64,000 bases of DNA from Bacteroidota bacterium (lineage in GTDB: Bacteria > Bacteroidota > Bacteroidia > AKYH767-A > OLB10), in the NCBI GenBank assembly GCA_016714005.1, contig JADJOA010000014.1, forward strand, positions 682,001-746,000, written 5' to 3'. How positions within the stretch are numbered: position 1 is the first letter of the stretch; each line of letters opens with the position of its first letter. A program made the position numbers and the translations under genes. Below are positions 1 to 10,360 of the stretch, one piece after another. The notes beneath the pieces are model-generated. The model was not told where the DNA came from. It saw nothing but the letters and a program-made list of their open reading frames with translations, and made no database searches.

Positions 1-1136
1 AGAATTATGAGTTTAACACAAACTCATCTTTAAGCACCACAAACGGGCTAATGGTTTTTGGAGGTATTGGTGGCTTCAACTGTTTTTATCCCGACTTAAT
101 TGCACAGGAACAGGGCGCGCAAAAAGTAATTATAACTGAAATTAAAGTAGGAATGAATGAAAGCGTTGTTTCCGATAGACCTCTCAAATTAAAGTATGAC
201 GAAAACAACCTTTCATTCCAATTCAGTTCTTTAAACTTTTACCGTAATGAAGAAACGCAGTATGCTTATATGCTTGACGGGCTTGATAATGATTGGGTGT
301 TTTCAGGCAACAGGCGCTTCACCAACTACATCAATATTCCCTCTGGCAGCTATACATTTAAAGTGCGTGCATCTGATCATGCCGGTCAGTGGGATTCCAA
401 TTATGCAACTGTACTTTTTTCAATAGATACAGCATGGTACAATGCCTGGTGGTTTCTTACTTTATTAGTTGCTTTTGGTGTGGGTGTCGTTTATTTAATA
501 TTTGTCATAAGGTTAAATCAAAAGTTAAGCGTTCAGGAAATACGTAATAACATTGCCCGCGATTTGCACGAGGAAGTGGGCAGCAACCTCAGCAGCATTG
601 CTTTGTTTACGGCAGTGGCAAAAGAAAAAACTGCATCGGGTAAAGATGGAGTGGAGCCCCTGTTAAAAAAAATTGGCGATTACACGCAAATTTCCCAGGA
701 ATCAATGAACGATATTGTGTGGATGATTAATTCCATAAACGACAATTTCGAAAACATCATAATCAGGCTACGTACCATAGCGTCAGAAATGTGTGAAGCA
801 AAAAATATTTCAATGCATTTGCATGTGACAGAAAATATTAAGGAGGTAAAACTTGATATGAATAAGCGCAAAAACTTTTACCTAATTTTTAAAGAGGCAA
901 CTAACAACATTGTAAAATACAGCAATTGCAAGAACATTTGGATAACTATTAAACATGATCATGGCGATGTTATTCTGGAGATTAAAGATGACGGAATGGG
1001 ATTTGACACCACTGTAAAATATGCTGGCAATGGTTTGATAAACATTCACAAACGGGCTGAGCTTTTGAAAGGAAAAATTGAGATTAATTCAGTTCCCGGT
1101 TCGGGTACTTCATTTAATCTTTCTTTTAAAGCATAA
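1..1136 (+). CDS. Partial propeller-type sensor histidine kinase (5' end outside window)
   Basis: The frame is open from nt 3, so the gene begins upstream. The first visible residues (FGGIGGFNCFYP) match the last blade of the ligand-sensing propeller found in Bacteroidota two-component sensors. A Y_Y_Y domain follows, then one membrane helix (about nt 433-510), a HisKA_3 dimerisation helix with phospho-acceptor His in RDLHEEVG (nt 567-569), and a HATPase with N-box KEATNNIVKYS and G-box DDGMGFD. It should autophosphorylate and pass the phosphate to the LuxR-type regulator 82 nt downstream. Family assignment is firm; the signal is unknown. Confidence 0.9.
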   Translation, partial: NYEFNTNSSLSTTNGLMVFGGIGGFNCFYPDLIAQEQGAQKVIITEIKVGMNESVVSDRPLKLKYDENNLSFQFSSLNFYRNEETQYAYMLDGLDNDWVFSGNRRFTNYINIPSGSYTFKVRASDHAGQWDSNYATVLFSIDTAWYNAWWFLTLLVAFGVGVVYLIFVIRLNQKLSVQEIRNNIARDLHEEVGSNLSSIALFTAVAKEKTASGKDGVEPLLKKIGDYTQISQESMNDIVWMINSINDNFENIIIRLRTIASEMCEAKNISMHLHVTENIKEVKLDMNKRKNFYLIFKEATNNIVKYSNCKNIWITIKHDHGDVILEIKDDGMGFDTTVKYAGNGLINIHKRAELLKGKIEINSVPGSGTSFNLSFKA

Positions 1137-1205
1137 TGAACAAGAACTATATTCGTTATAATAAAATCACTAAGATTAGGGATAAGAATTTTAAAGGTTC
1201 ATTCT

Positions 1206-1213
1206 TAAATTTG
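1206..1213 (+). promoter_or_regulatory. Putative Bacteroidota -7 element for the response regulator
   Basis: TAAATTTG matches the Bacteroidota sigma-ABfr -7 consensus TAnnTTTG and ends 5 nt before the ATG at 1218. If it is used, the mRNA would be almost leaderless. No clear -33 TTG was found, so this rests on one motif only. Confidence 0.3.
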
Positions 1214-1217
1214 TAGC

Positions 1218-1850
1218 ATGATTAGAGTAATGGTTTATGATGACAATGCAGGGCGCTGCGAAGGGCTAGAATTGCTTATTAACCAAACTGAGGACATGAA
1301 ATGTGTGGGTACCTTTGAAAATTGTGCAAATGTGTTGAATGAGGTAGAGCGACTGCATCCTGATGTAATATTAATGGATATTTATATGCCTGAAGTAAAC
1401 GGCATTGAAGGATTAAAAAAAATAAGGAGGAGTTACCCGGATATAATGGTGGTGATGCAAACTGTTTTTGATGATGAGGTAAGAATTTTTGATGCAATAA
1501 GAAGCGGTGCTCATGGTTATTTTTTAAAGAAGACATCGCCCGAAAGATTAATTGAAGGAATAAGAGATGTTAAAGATGGTGGCGCACCAATGACTCCATC
1601 TGTTGCCGGTAAAGTGCTTGATATTTTTAAGAAAGAAGATAACCGTGGTAGCAAAACTTTTATGCTTACCGACAGGGAGCAGGAGATTTTAGGATTGCTA
1701 ATTAAGGGGATGAGCTATAAGATGATTGCCGAAGCATGTAAGATTAGCTGGCATACAGTTAATTCTCATTGTAAAAAAATTTACGAGAAGTTGCATGTGC
1801 ACTCAGCAGCCGAGGCTGTTGCAAAAGCACTTGACGAAAGAATTGTATAA
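1218..1850 (+). CDS. NarL/LuxR-family response regulator
   Basis: The 210-aa protein has an N-terminal receiver domain with acidic pair D8-D9, phospho-acceptor D54 in ILMDIYMP and conserved K104 in YFLKK. A C-terminal LuxR helix-turn-helix follows (LTDREQEILGLLIKGMSYK onward). It lies directly after the HisKA_3 kinase on the same strand, the usual order for a cognate pair. It should dimerise and bind DNA when phosphorylated; targets cannot be read from the sequence. Full length, no defects seen. Confidence 0.93.
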   Translation: MIRVMVYDDNAGRCEGLELLINQTEDMKCVGTFENCANVLNEVERLHPDVILMDIYMPEVNGIEGLKKIRRSYPDIMVVMQTVFDDEVRIFDAIRSGAHGYFLKKTSPERLIEGIRDVKDGGAPMTPSVAGKVLDIFKKEDNRGSKTFMLTDREQEILGLLIKGMSYKMIAEACKISWHTVNSHCKKIYEKLHVHSAAEAVAKALDERIV

Positions 1851-1877
1851 GGTTTGATTTTGGTTTTAGTTAATGCA

Positions 1878-1917
1878 GAAAGCTGTTGAAGAAATTTGGC
1901 AGCTTTCCTTTTTTTGC
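1878..1917 (+). terminator. Rho-independent terminator after the response regulator
   Basis: A perfect 8-bp stem GAAAGCTG (1878-1885) / CAGCTTTC (1900-1907) is followed by a T-rich tract, 28 nt after the stop codon of the response regulator. It separates this gene from convergent ispG. Confidence 0.75.
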
Positions 1918-1930
1918 TCAATGGATAACT

Positions 1931-3927
1931 CTAATTTTTTTCCATCCAGTCGCCATGTTTTTTTATAAGTTCAATTAGTGCGTCAACGGCTTTTGAAGAA
2001 TCAATACTTCGCTCAACTACTTCTTTACCTTTATACAAAGTTATTTTTCCAACCCCTGATCCCACATAACCATAGTCGGCATCAGCCATTTCTCCCGGTC
2101 CGTTAACTATGCAGCCCATTATGCCAATTTTAATTCCTTTAAGGTGCGATGTGCGCGAGCGTATGTTCTGCGTGGTTTCCTGTAAATCGAAAAGGGTTCG
2201 ACCACAGCTTGGGCAACTTATGTATTCTGTTTTGGATATGCGCTGGCGCGTGGCTTGCAAAACACCAAATGATGTGGAGTTGATGATTTGAGGGTTTACT
2301 TTATTTGATGTGAGCCATATTCCATCACCAAAGCCATCAATACTTAATGCGCCATAATCTGTAGATGCGTATAATTGAAAATGTGCAGCATCTTCTTTTT
2401 CATAACTGCGTTTTATAACTACAGGTACTTTGCATCCTTTTTCCATCAACTCAAAAAATACCCTGCGTTGCTCTGCCATGCCATGATTGTTTTGTGTAGT
2501 TAAAACAATTGTAACATTTTCTAATTCATTTAAAAGATTCAAATTGTCAGGGTTGAGTAAATCACTGATGTTTACTTCTACAAAATTTATTTGTCTATGT
2601 TTTTTTTGGCAGCAACAAATTCTTCCCATAAAAAATAGGGATAACATCTGTCCTTTTCATTAATCAACCAATAGTTGTAGTTAACAATGTATGCCAGCGT
2701 ACCCGGTATTTCAAAATCAAAATGGTTGTTGCCGGTGTAAATAAAATCGCAAGCCTGGTCACTTATGTTCCATTTGTCTAATTCAACTGAATAGTTATAT
2801 CCAACAGGGAATAAAGTTGCGTAATGAATTGTTTCGAGGTGCGATAAATCAGCAATTACACGCGGAACGTTGTGTCCGCCAATATTGCCAACTTCTTTTG
2901 TTTTTCTTTTTGGGTATGGATAAGAAGAGAATAAGTAGGTGTGATTATTTTCACTGGGATCTAATTCGGTATTAGCTTTTGCTAATAAATTTTCGTTTGT
3001 AATTTCTGGGATGTGTTGGTGGTTTGCGCGGTTGCTGTAACGCTTTGCAAGCATTTTTGCAACAGGTATTTCAAATTCAGGGTCTTCGGTTAAGGAAACT
3101 CTTATGGTATCGCCAATGCCATCTTCAAGCAAGGCGCCAATACCGGCTGCCGATTTTATTCTACCATCTTCGCCATCGCCTGCTTCAGTTACGCCAAGGT
3201 GCAACGGGTAGTTCATACCCTCCTCTTTCATTTTTACAATTAGCAACCTATATGCCTGCACCATTACCTGCGGGTTGCTCGATTTCATTGACAAGACAAT
3301 GCTCTTGTAATTTTCTTCTTCACATATTCTTAAAAACTCCAATGCAGATTCTACCATACCCAATGGTGTGTCGCCATAACGGCTCATAATCCTATCGCTT
3401 AACGAACCATGATTGGTGCCTATACGCATGGCAGTGCCATACTCCTTGCAAATTTTTACAAGTGGGATAAAACGGGTTCTAATTCTTTCTATTTCGGCAT
3501 CGTATTCTGCATTGGTGTATTCAATGGTTTCAAACTTTTTTTTGTCTGCAAAGTTGCCGGGGTTTACGCGCACTTTTTCAACTATGCGTGCCGCCACTTC
3601 AGCTGCGTTTGGTGTAAAGTGTATGTCAGCCACAATCGGTGTATGGTGGCCACGCTTATGCAATTCGTTTTTTATGTTCTGTAAATTTTTTGCTTCATTA
3701 ATGCTTGGCGCTGTTATGCGAACAAGTTCACAGCCGGCTTCTATCATGCGTATGCTTTGCTCAACAGTTGCAATAGTATTCATTGTGTCTGTTGTAGTCA
3801 TGCTTTGCACACGTATGGGATTGTTGCCACCCAATTTTAAATCGCCAATAGAGACTTCGCGGGTTAGCATACGCTGGTATTGCGTAAGGCTGTTGCAGTA
3901 AAGTAACGAGGATGTTGCCGTTTTCAT
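1931..3927 (-). CDS. ispG: IspG (GcpE), 4-hydroxy-3-methylbut-2-enyl diphosphate synthase, frameshifted
   Basis: This is the iron-sulfur enzyme of the MEP isoprenoid pathway that converts MEcPP to HMBPP. It is the long form found in plants and Bacteroidota: an N-terminal TIM-barrel (IRVQSMTTTDT), an inserted middle domain, and a C-terminal [4Fe-4S] domain with Cys in CPSCGRTLFDLQ and MGCIVNGPGE. The frame breaks at an A8 run (plus-strand T8 at 2600-2607); nine A's would restore one protein of about 665 aa, the normal length. A_AAA_AAC is also a -1 slippery sequence, but sequence error is likelier given similar breaks in neighbours. The gene follows rlpA by 70 nt. Confidence 0.9.
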
Positions 3928-3941
3928 TCTTAAAGTAAGTG

Positions 3942-3949
3942 CAAATGTA
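3942..3949 (-). promoter_or_regulatory. Putative -7 element for ispG
   Basis: On the minus strand TACATTTG fits TAnnTTTG exactly and lies 14 nt before the ispG ATG (3925-3927), inside the rlpA-ispG gap. No convincing -33 box was found. Confidence 0.35.
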
Positions 3950-3997
3950 TTTAATAACAGCTTAACGATAGAAAGGTTAGTGTATTATTTAATGCAA

Positions 3998-4681
3998 TTA
4001 TTTTAAATCAAAAACCAAAACTTTCATAAAACCTTTGCGCTCCCAAAAATCTTTGGAGGAATTTAATTCAGTTTTGGTTTGTATACCGGTGATGACAAGA
4101 TGATACATGCGGTTTTTGCCCAAACCTTTTGAAGCAATAAGAATTTTTTTTAAATCTTCCGTAACATACAAATGGTTTGCAAGCAATAATGCATGCGACA
4201 AATCTTTGGTGCGCCAAAGTGATAAGGAGAAATTTTTGAGTTTAACTTTATTTCCAAGACAATCTGCTACCGGTTCGTTTTTAAAGACTGCCTTCAGATC
4301 GGTAGTAACAGCAAGCGGCTGAATTATTTCAATTTCAACCTTACCCAATCCTTTTTGATACTTGCCAATCATACGGGCAGCTTGCTCCGATAAATCAATA
4401 ATTCTTCCTTTAACATATGGGCCTCTGTCATTAACTCTTACAATGGTGCTGAGCCCGTTTTTTAAATTAGTTACTTTTAAAAGTGTGTTAAACTTTAACT
4501 TACGATGTGCACAAGTCATATCGTAGTTAGAAAAATTTTCGCCATTTGCCGTAGTTCGCCCTTCAAATTTTTTAGCATAGAAGGATGCAATTCCTTGGTA
4601 GGTTTTCCCTATTGTATCCTGTGCAAACAATTGACCAAAAACAATAAAGAAAACAAAAAAAAGTTTGATGAATATTTTCAT
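3998..4681 (-). CDS. rlpA: RlpA-family septal ring lytic transglycosylase-like protein
   Basis: The 227-aa protein has a signal peptide (about residues 1-20, ending QLFAQ). A double-psi beta-barrel follows with the RlpA hallmarks GIASFYAKKFEGRTTANGE and RVNDRGPYVKGRIIDLS. The last ~80 residues resemble a divergent SPOR-like peptidoglycan-binding tail. Family members act in the periplasm or outer membrane on denuded peptidoglycan glycans at the septum. It is probably co-transcribed with ispG downstream, though no functional link is implied. Confidence 0.85.
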   Translation of the reverse strand: MKIFIKLFFVFFIVFGQLFAQDTIGKTYQGIASFYAKKFEGRTTANGENFSNYDMTCAHRKLKFNTLLKVTNLKNGLSTIVRVNDRGPYVKGRIIDLSEQAARMIGKYQKGLGKVEIEIIQPLAVTTDLKAVFKNEPVADCLGNKVKLKNFSLSLWRTKDLSHALLLANHLYVTEDLKKILIASKGLGKNRMYHLVITGIQTKTELNSSKDFWERKGFMKVLVFDLK

Positions 4682-4716
4682 TGAAGCAGGAAAAATAGGC
4701 TAAAAAAGCCTTTAAC

Positions 4717-5246
4717 TCAACTGCCTATCCGATGTCTTATTAACCCTTCAATTTTTTTGCATAGATGCTGTGGGCGGTAGTTGCGCCAACTCATTTCATT
4801 GAGTTCGCCACCTAATACAAAATAGTAATCAATGTTGCTTTTAGTGAACTCATCTATAACGTGTTGTCTGAAGTTTATTGCGGCTATCCAACCTTCGTCT
4901 TCAAAAACTTCGTCATACCAGCGCCTATGAGCATAAACTTATTGATGCCTTCACGCATCATGGCTTCAATTACATCACGTTTTAAAATCATAATGTCATT
5001 ATTAATGGCATCGTTCCATTCACCAATAAACTCTATAATAGCAAAGCGTAGGTCATAATCAACAAACAAAACTTTTAAGTACAGAGTTGAGGAACCAAAT
5101 TCATCCCACTGTGGGTGTATATAGTAATTGTAAATGGTGTTGGAATATTCAAATTCGCTATACTCCCTTCCATAAAATGGCGAGCGCTGATCTTTTGATG
5201 AATCATAAAGTTCGCGCCAGTTGTAATATGGTTCTATATCCTGCAT
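4717..5246 (-). CDS. Conserved hypothetical protein, frameshifted
   Basis: The N-terminal 110 residues read MQDIEPYYNWRELYDSSKDQ onward. Near nt 4912 one missing base breaks the frame. The -1 frame then continues with a coherent, equally polar tail (YDEVFEDEGWIAAINFRQHV onward) to a stop at 4717-4719, giving about 176 aa. It looks like a cytosolic protein conserved in Bacteroidota that I know only as uncharacterised. Sequence error is the likely cause of the break. Confidence 0.7.
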
Positions 5247-5352
5247 CGTTCTTATAGAGAATCGCGCGAATTTACTAATCGTATTCTTGTAAATATGTTA
5301 TCAGAGGTATTATATATTTCATTTTGCATCCCATGCACTAATTCATAACCCA

Positions 5353-6201
5353 TCATTTATAATTTACAATAGCTTTCCTCACACTTCCATATTTCTTTAA
5401 AAGTTTATCAGCTTCTGCCTGAGTAACTCCAATTTCGTTTATTATCATTCTTACTCCACGGTTAATTAACTTCTTGTTGGAGAGTTTCATGTCAACCATT
5501 TTATTTCCTTTTACTCTTCCTAGCTTAATCATTACACTTGTAGTAAGCATGTTTAACACTAATTTTTGTGCTGTGCCTGATTTCATGCGTGTGCTGCCGG
5601 TTACAAACTCAGGACCCACTATAACTTCAACCGGATAATTGGCATTAGCAGCAACAGCAGAATTTTTATTACAAACTATGCAGCCTGTAATAATTTTATT
5701 TTTTTGGCACTGCTGCAATGCTCCAACCACATAAGGTGTTGTGCCAGATGCGGCAATTCCTACCACCACATCCTTTTTAGTCACTTTACATTTTTTAAGA
5801 TCATTCCAGCCGCCCATTAAATCATCTTCGGCAAATTCAACTGCCTTACGTATAGCTCCATCGCCACCGGCAATTAAGCCTATTACCAAGCCATGTGGCA
5901 CACCATAGGTTGGAGGGCATTCACTTGCATCCACAATTCCTAATCTGCCGCTTGTGCCTGCACCCAAATAAAAAAGCCTGCCACCGGTTCTGAGTTTTTT
6001 TGCAACTATGGTTACTAATTTTTCAATTTGCGGAATAGCTTTTTCTACAGCACGCGGTACCGTTTTATCTTCTTTATTAATATTTAAAAGTAAATCCATT
6101 ACGGTCATTTTTTCTAAATGATTGTAACGCGAGTCTTTTTCGGTGGTTCGTTGCTCTTTCAATGTAGTAGTTTGTTTCTCGCAAAATTTTACGAAGATCA
6201 T
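5353..6201 (-). CDS. murQ: MurQ, N-acetylmuramic acid 6-phosphate etherase
   Basis: This 282-aa SIS-domain enzyme cleaves the lactyl ether of MurNAc-6-P to give GlcNAc-6-P and D-lactate in cell-wall recycling. Signature YLGAGTSGRLGIVDASECPP (residues 78-97) includes catalytic E94. A second conserved acid is E125, spaced 31 residues away as in the E. coli enzyme. It overlaps the alaS stop by 4 nt (ATGA), which implies translational coupling. The first ~15 residues precede the usual family start, so the true start may be slightly internal. Intact. Confidence 0.92.
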   Translation of the reverse strand: MIFVKFCEKQTTTLKEQRTTEKDSRYNHLEKMTVMDLLLNINKEDKTVPRAVEKAIPQIEKLVTIVAKKLRTGGRLFYLGAGTSGRLGIVDASECPPTYGVPHGLVIGLIAGGDGAIRKAVEFAEDDLMGGWNDLKKCKVTKKDVVVGIAASGTTPYVVGALQQCQKNKIITGCIVCNKNSAVAANANYPVEVIVGPEFVTGSTRMKSGTAQKLVLNMLTTSVMIKLGRVKGNKMVDMKLSNKKLINRGVRMIINEIGVTQAEADKLLKKYGSVRKAIVNYK

Positions 6202-8803
6202 TTTAATAATGATTCTGCTTTAATCATCGCATCTTTCAATCCCTCTTTTTTCTTGCCCCCTGCCGTAGCATAAAAGGGTTGTCCGCCACCGCCACCTTGT
6301 ATTTCTTTTGCAAGTTCCCGAATGATGTTAGATGCATTCAGGTTTTTATCCTTCACAATATTTTCCGAAATAATAAGAGATAAAAATGGTTTGTCATCAA
6401 TTTCGCTTGCAAGCAACATGAAAAGATTGTCAACCTGCTGTTTTATTTCAAAAGAAATGTTCTTGAGTAATTCGGCATTCAGGTTAGAATGTTCGATAAT
6501 TACATTCATACCATTAACAGCTTTAACTTTAGAGAGCAATTGGGTTTTTATTTGTTGTGCTTTTTGTTTGTTAATTTCTTCGGTAGCTTTTTTAAGGTCT
6601 TCGTTTTCTTTAATTAATGCTTCAATTCCTTTTACAACATCTTTCGGGTTATTAAGCGCAACTCTTACAGCATACAGCAATTCGTCTTGTTGTTTGTAAT
6701 AATCAATTGCATTTTGTGCAGTAATAGCTTCAACCCTGCGAACACCAGCAGCAACAGATGATTCGCCTATAATTTTAAACAAAGCAATTTCCCCCGTTGA
6801 TGGTACATGCGTGCCACCGCACAACTCAACAGAAAATTTTTTATCAAAAGTAATTACACGCACAAAGTCGCCATATTTTTCGCCAAACAAAGCTGTTGCT
6901 CCCGCATCCATTGCTTCTTTAATGGGTACGTTTCTTTTTTCGTCAAGAGAAATATTCTCCCTGATTTTTTCGTTTACAATATTTTCAATTTTTCTGATTT
7001 CGCTATCACTAACCTTTGCAAAGTGCGAAAAATCAAAACGTGTTTGCTGCTCATTAACTAATGAGCCTTTTTTGTGCAACATGTTTACCCAACACTTGCC
7101 TTAAAGCGGAGTGCATTAAATGAGTTACTGAGTGATTGCGTGTAACAGCTGTGCGTTTAGCTTCGTTTACCTTAGCTGTAAAACTACCTTTAAGTCCTGC
7201 CGGAATTGAAGTGGCAATATGAATAATCAGATTGTTTTCTTTTTTGGTATCAACAATTTCAATTATTGTGTTACCATCATTACTAATTAGTTGGCCGCTA
7301 TCACCAATTTGTCCGCCACTCTCAGCATAAAAAGGAGTCTTATCTAAAACAATCTGATACAACTCCTTGCCCTTGGCAGTTACTTTGCGATAGCGTAAAA
7401 TATTTGATAATGACGTTAACTCGTCATAACCCACAAATTCAGTTTTGTCGCCATCAGCAATTATATTCCAATCTTCCGTTTCAACTTCAGCATCTTTTCG
7501 TGAACGGTTTTTTTGTTCTAATAAGCATTTTTCAAAACCAGTCATGTCAACCTGCATATTTTTTTCACGCGCCATCAACTGAGTTAAGTCAATGGGGAAA
7601 CCATAAGTATCATACAACTCAAACGCAAAATCGCCTTTTACAAGAGTGTCTTTGTATGCTTCAAATTTTTTAATGCCTGTTTCAAAAGTACGAAGGAAGG
7701 ATAATTCCTCCTCGGTAACTACTCTTTGCACAAAATCTTGTTGTTGTTTCAGTTCAGGAAACACATCGGCAAACTGGTCGGCAAGCAAAGGCACTAAACG
7801 ATTTAAGAAGGGTTCTCGCAACTTTAAAAATGTAAAGGCATAACGTACGGCTCTGCGTAAAATTCTCCTAATTACATAACCGGCTTTGTTGTTTGAGGGC
7901 AACTGCCCATCGGCAATAGAAAAAGAAATGGCGCGAATATGATCAGCCATCACACGCATGGCAATATCTGTTTTTTCATCTTTGCCATATTCATAGCCGC
8001 TCATAGCCGCTATGTAATTAATGGATGGCTGAAAAACATCGGTATCGTAATTAGATTTTTTTTGCTGCAATGCCATACACAGCCTCTCAAAGCCCATGCC
8101 TGTGTCAACATGTTTAGCTGGCAAATATTCCAACGAACCATCAGCTTTACGGTTAAACTCCATAAACACATTGTTCCAAATTTCAACTACTTGCGGATGA
8201 TCATTGTTTACCAGGTTTTTTCCATCTGTTTTTTTTCTTTCATCATCACTCCGCAAATCAACATGTATTTCTGTACATGGGCACACGGACCGGTTTCGCC
8301 CATCTCCCAAAAATTATCTTTTTTGTTTCCCCGAAGTATCCTGTCCTCTGCAATTAATTTTTTCCAGCAATCATACGCTTCCTGGTCAAATGCCAGTTTC
8401 TCTTTTACATCGCCTTCAAAAACGGTAACATATAAACGGTCTTTGGGTAGCTTGTAAACATCAGTCAAAAGTTCCCATGCCCATGCAATTGCTTCCTTTT
8501 TAAAGTAATCGCCAAAGCTCCAGTTACCTAACATTTCAAACATAGTATGGTGATAAGTATCTACCCCTACTTCCTCCAAATCATTATGCTTGCCGGATAC
8601 ACGCAAGCATTTCTGTGTATCAGCAACCCGCTTGTATTTTGGTTTTCGTTGCCAAGAAATAAATCTTTAAACTGATTCATTCCCGCATTGGTAAACATTA
8701 AAGTAGGATCATTTTTTACAACAATGGGAGCAGAAGCAACAATCTCATGCCCTTTGGATTTAAAAAAATCGAGAAACGTTTTTCGTATTTCGTGGGATGT
8801 CAT
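6198..8803 (-). CDS. alaS: AlaRS, alanyl-tRNA synthetase, three frameshifts
   Basis: The start at 8803 gives the canonical N-terminus MTSHEIRKTFLDFFKSKGHE. Class II catalytic domain, editing domain (HSVTHLMHSALRQ; CGGTHVPSTGE) and C-Ala domain are all present, about 870 aa in total. The frame breaks at about 8638 (A4 where A5 restores NQKYKRVADTQKCLRVSGKH), at about 8280 (a missing G restores GPCGPCTEIHVDL), and at about 7070 (one extra A; QKGSLVNEQQTRFDFSHF is restored). An essential single-copy gene broken three times argues for consensus errors, not decay. It is translationally coupled to murQ. Confidence 0.92.
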
Positions 8804-9041
8804 TTTAGTGGGGAGTTTGTAGTTTGGGGTCTTGAGTTTCGTGTTTCGCGCCCTGAAATTTTGTAGCGAACGGAGTTCAAAATACGTTCCAGAGATTTGA
8901 TTTTCTAACTGATGAATAACCTGAATTACTGTTCTTAACTCAACAACCTGTCGCCTCAAAACGCAGAACTAAAAACCCACAACTCAAAACTATAATTGCA
9001 AATAACTATTTTAGAGGCGCAAATTTAAATTTTTACATAGG

Positions 9042-10013
9042 TTGCCAAAGGCTAAATATTATTTTAATACACATTCTCTCAAGTACGAAAAGGTGGTGGT
9101 GAGCTTTAAAAAGCGCTTTTTACAAGTGCTGGGTTGGCTGGCTACTGCTGCAGTGTTTAGCTCTGTAATTATTGCACTTGCCTATAAGTTTTTAGATTCT
9201 CCTAAAGAAAGGCAGTTAAAAAGAGAGATAAGTTTGATGCAGTTTCAATTCGATTTGCTACAGCAGCGCAGTGAAAGGGCAGAGCGCGTACTTGCCCAGT
9301 TGCAAGAACATGACGACAATATTTACCGCGTAATTTTCGAAGCTGAACCTATTCCTTCAACTGTAAGGCAGGCAGGTTATGGCGGGGTTGATAAGTATAA
9401 AACCCTTGAGGGGTTTGATAACAGTGAGTTGATGATTGCTACTACTAAAAAAATTGACAAACTTGAAAAATCACTCTATGTGCAATCAAAATCTTTTGAC
9501 GAGGTTTTTGAATTGGCTAAAAATAAAAAAGTGTTACTTGCATCAATTCCTGCTATTCAACCTGTAGCAAATAAAGATTTAACCCGTATAGCTTCGGGCT
9601 TTGGCTACCGCATTCATCCCATTTATAAAACACGCATTATGCACAGCGGCATTGATTTTACGGCTCCTGTAGGTACAGAAATATACTCAACCGGAAACGG
9701 AACAGTTGGCAGAGTGGAATATGATGGCAGAGGGTATGGCAATAACGTGGTAATTAACCATGGTTATGGTTATATGACTTTGTATGCACACATGAGCAAA
9801 ATTGCAGTTAAGCAGGGACAAAAGATTAACCGTGGCGATGTAATTGGATATGTAGGCAGCACAGGCAGCAGCACCGGACCGCATTTGCATTATGAGGTTA
9901 TCAGAAACAACAGTAAAATAAACCCGGTGAATTATTTTTATAACGACTTAACTGCCGAGCAATACGAAAAAGTGATCGAGATTGCGAGTAGGGAAAATCA
10001 GTCGTTTGATTAA
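9042..10013 (+). CDS. M23 family metallopeptidase, membrane-anchored
   Basis: The 323-aa protein has a short cytosolic N-terminus, one membrane helix (about residues 27-48), a coiled-coil stretch (about 53-90) and a C-terminal LytM/M23 domain. Zinc ligands are visible in HSGIDF and HLHYE, with supporting GSTGSSTGPHLHYEV. It should cleave peptidoglycan cross-links in the periplasm or act as an EnvC-like amidase activator. The start is a TTG at 9042, since no better-placed ATG exists. It is divergent from alaS and followed closely by a MerR-type gene. Confidence 0.88.
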   Translation: MPKAKYYFNTHSLKYEKVVVSFKKRFLQVLGWLATAAVFSSVIIALAYKFLDSPKERQLKREISLMQFQFDLLQQRSERAERVLAQLQEHDDNIYRVIFEAEPIPSTVRQAGYGGVDKYKTLEGFDNSELMIATTKKIDKLEKSLYVQSKSFDEVFELAKNKKVLLASIPAIQPVANKDLTRIASGFGYRIHPIYKTRIMHSGIDFTAPVGTEIYSTGNGTVGRVEYDGRGYGNNVVINHGYGYMTLYAHMSKIAVKQGQKINRGDVIGYVGSTGSSTGPHLHYEVIRNNSKINPVNYFYNDLTAEQYEKVIEIASRENQSFD

Positions 10014-10023
10014 AAAGGATATT

Positions 10024-10359
10024 ATGCCTGTTAAAGAATACGCGCTAGCAAAAAATTTTTTCACTATTGGCGAAGTTGCCAAGGAGCTAAATGTAAATAA
10101 CTCAAACCTTCGTTTTTGGGAAACACATTTTGAAATGCTCCGCCCGCGTAAAGGCAAACGAGGCGATAGGTTTTATTCTAAAGACGATATTGAATTACTG
10201 AAACTAATAAAGCATCTTGTAAAGGACAAAGGTTATTCATTAGAAGGCGCACGCAAAAAAATTCTTTTTAACCCTGAAGAAGTACAGGGCGAAATGGATG
10301 TAAAGGAATCACTAATGAAGGTGCGAAAGTTTTTGGTTGATCTAAAAGACCTGCTTTAG
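10024..10359 (+). CDS. MerR-family transcriptional regulator
   Basis: The protein has 111 aa from the ATG at 10024; an upstream TTG at 9982 would overlap the peptidase gene and adds nothing conserved. The N-terminal winged helix-turn-helix reads FFTIGEVAKELNVNNSNLRF followed by WETHFEMLRPRKGKRGDR, the typical MerR fold. A C-terminal helix (about residues 75-111) would mediate dimerisation. There is no Cys-rich effector loop, so metal sensing is unlikely. It sits 10 nt after the M23 gene, the common Bacteroidota arrangement. Confidence 0.88.
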   Translation: MPVKEYALAKNFFTIGEVAKELNVNNSNLRFWETHFEMLRPRKGKRGDRFYSKDDIELLKLIKHLVKDKGYSLEGARKKILFNPEEVQGEMDVKESLMKVRKFLVDLKDLL

Positions 10360-10360
10360 T

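Noticed and set aside
3413..3901. 162-residue open frame antisense to ispG
   Set aside because: It lies fully inside ispG on the opposite strand, has no start context or family, and is explained by the codon use of the real gene.
7939..8457. 172-residue plus-strand frame across alaS
   Set aside because: Antisense to the catalytic domain of AlaRS, whose motifs are unmistakable on the minus strand.
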